This document shows positions 52,672 to 53,640 of a DNA stretch of 53,640 nt, piece after piece. The position numbers were made by a program, and so were the translations under genes. The notes beneath the pieces are model-generated. The model was not told where the DNA came from. It ran no database searches and was given only the letters and a program-made list of their open reading frames with translations. Location: contig JAJYZC010000015.1 of assembly GCA_021800255.1 (NCBI GenBank), forward strand, positions 1 to 53,640, in the 5' to 3' direction. Every line of letters begins with the position of its first letter. Position 1 is the first letter of the stretch. The stretch is from Acidobacteriota bacterium. GTDB taxonomy: Bacteria; Acidobacteriota; Terriglobia; Terriglobales; Acidobacteriaceae.

Positions 52672-53497
52672 GCTGTTGAGGGGCGTCCATTCACGGCTGA
52701 CTGAAACGCTCCTGCTCACCCTCCTTCAGAATACGAGCTGTTGAGGGGCGTCCATTCACGGCTGACTGAAACCGGTCGGTCTTCTCGAATCGATCTGGCA
52801 TTGCTGTTGAGGGGCGTCCATTCACGGCTGACTGAAACTCGTTCATGGACCGGAACATGCTGTCCCACGCTGTTGAGGGGCGTCCATTCACGGCTGACTG
52901 AAACGAAATTGCGTCGTTAGTCGAAAAGGCGCCGCTGTTGAGGGGCGTCCATTCACGGCTGACTGAAACGACACGAATTACATGGTGAATTGCACGGTGG
53001 CTGTTGAGGGGCGTCCATTCACGGCTGACTGAAACTTGAGTGTCTACCGGAAGGTAGGCGAATTGGCTGTTGAGGGGCGTCCATTCACGGCTGACTGAAA
53101 CCAATTTTCTGTCTCATATATCGCAGTAAGCGCTGTTGAGGGGCGTCCATTCACGGCTGACTGAAACAAAAAGAAGTAGCAAAGCTGCTACGGGAAAGCT
53201 GTTGAGGGGCGTCCATTCACGGCTGACTGAAACCGAAAGCTATGCGGAGTCGTTTATGAACTCGCTGTTGAGGGGCGTCCATTCACGGCTGACTGAAACG
53301 TGTGCGCGTCATCAATCCACCGGCTGCGCGCTGTTGAGGGGCGTCCATTCACGGCTGACTGAAACCATAGGCGAGATCAAGCTCGCGTGGCAGTTGCTGT
53401 TGAGGGGCGTCCATTCACGGCTGACTGAAACTCGATGCGGCGCGGCAAGTCTGTGCGCTGAGCTGTTGAGGGGCGTCCATTCACGGCTGACTGAAAC
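52672..53497 (+). CRISPR. CRISPR array: 13 identical 36-bp repeats, 12 spacers
   Basis: A 36-bp repeat beginning GCTGTTGAGGGGCGTCC and ending GGCTGACTGAAAC occurs 13 times without a visible mismatch. The copies start at 52672, 52737, 52803, 52869, 52934, 53000, 53066, 53132, 53198, 53264, 53330, 53396 and 53462. Ten spacers are 30 bases and two (first and fourth) are 29. All twelve are different. The GAAAC end and the AT-richer flank on the left suggest transcription rightward. Repeat and spacer lengths fit class 2 systems but do not fix the type. No cas gene is in the window. Confidence 0.97.
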
Positions 53498-53545
53498 TCT
53501 TCCACCCTTGGAATATCCTAACCCGGCGTAGCCGGAACCAAAGAG

Positions 53546-53571
53546 GTCCACAGCTATGATGAGCTGTGGAC
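53546..53571. repeat. Perfect palindrome with 10-bp arms after the CRISPR array
   Basis: GTCCACAGCT (53546-53555) and AGCTGTGGAC (53562-53571) flank ATGATG without mismatch. The right arm contains the GTG proposed as the start of the next gene, so folding could hide it. It lies 48 bases beyond the last repeat. Confidence 0.6.
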
Positions 53572-53640
53572 ATCGAACTTCTGACGCAACGGTATGCGGC
53601 TCAGATTTCCGGAGTTCTGAGTTGCTGGGATAGGGTGCTG
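53566..53640 (+). CDS. Start of a truncated gene beyond the CRISPR array
   Basis: From GTG 53566 the frame reads (M)DIELLTQRYAAQISGVLSCW and continues open to the window end (25 codons). Upstream the frame is closed by a TGA three codons earlier. The opening resembles proteins with a YAxxIxGVLSCfDR start that I recall as abundant in acidobacteria and possibly linked to mobile elements; this is memory, not a search result. It does not look like a known Cas protein start. Confidence 0.4.
   Translation, partial: MDIELLTQRYAAQISGVLSCWDRVL

Noticed and set aside
52680..53550. Open frames on both strands through the CRISPR array, giving repeated LLRGVHSRLTET or VSREWTPLNS units
   Set aside because: They are translations of the 36-bp repeat and the 30-base spacers, whose combined length of 66 is a multiple of three, so frames stay open by arithmetic. 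The two 29-base spacers break them.

Overview
The window is GC-rich, densely packed bacterial chromosome. It most resembles an acidobacterium (Acidobacteriota, Terriglobia-like). The main clue is a ~1200-residue TonB-dependent receptor with an N-terminal carboxypeptidase-regulatory-like domain, a type greatly expanded in that phylum. Long multihaem cytochromes, a nickel-pincer (Lar) cofactor operon and an RHS gene fit the same picture. The lineage is inferred from gene content only.

Layout. 0-10 kb: mostly housekeeping genes (ComF, a KhpB-like RNA-binding protein, GTP-dependent PEPCK, a rhodanese/TlpA pair, the 23S rRNA methyltransferase RlmB) plus an M1-peptidase-like protein that has lost its zinc site. 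9.6-16.1 kb: an ECF sigma factor with two membrane proteins, a LytTR response regulator beside a nested palindrome, a ferredoxin reductase-like enzyme, MarC, PPK2 and a TIM-barrel isomerase. 16.1-17.5 kb: a 5' fragment of hisS fused in frame to a truncated, frameshifted IS630-type transposase. 17.6-26.5 kb: a PAP2 phosphatase, an aldo/keto reductase, a polyferredoxin, a small higBA island flanked by a 46-bp duplication of the 3' end of larB, then larB, larC, larE and an MFS transporter on the minus strand. 26.6-31.9 kb: an ABC ATPase and an electron-transfer cluster with two 11-haem cytochromes c and two cytochrome b modules, one of them fused. 32.3-35.3 kb: a decayed zone with an ISL3 fragment fused to an RHS toxin gene, a DUF2283-like partner and a frameshifted surface-protein remnant. 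35.8-50.5 kb: the TonB receptor, rsfS, nadD, a hydrolase, a Sel1 protein, glyA, and rimP-nusA-infB. 50.5-53.6 kb: an accessory tail with an orphan ParA-like ATPase, a mazEF pair, a structured intergenic region, a 13-repeat CRISPR array and the start of another gene. No cas gene lies in the window.

How the genes work together. The cytochrome cluster looks like an inner-membrane quinol-to-periplasm electron gate, comparable to Geobacter CbcL and CbcAB. Both of its transcription units have a matching GTGA-N6-TCAC palindrome followed at the same distance by a TCACA half-site, so one CRP/FNR-family regulator may control both. LarB, LarC and LarE together make the nickel pincer cofactor, but no LarA-type enzyme is visible here. 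rimP-nusA-infB is the conserved transcription/translation operon, here without ylxR, and it has a promoter and an attenuator-like hairpin. Four breakpoints (hisS/IS630, the larB duplication, ISL3/RHS, and the parA-mazEF-CRISPR tail) mark where the chromosome has been rearranged.
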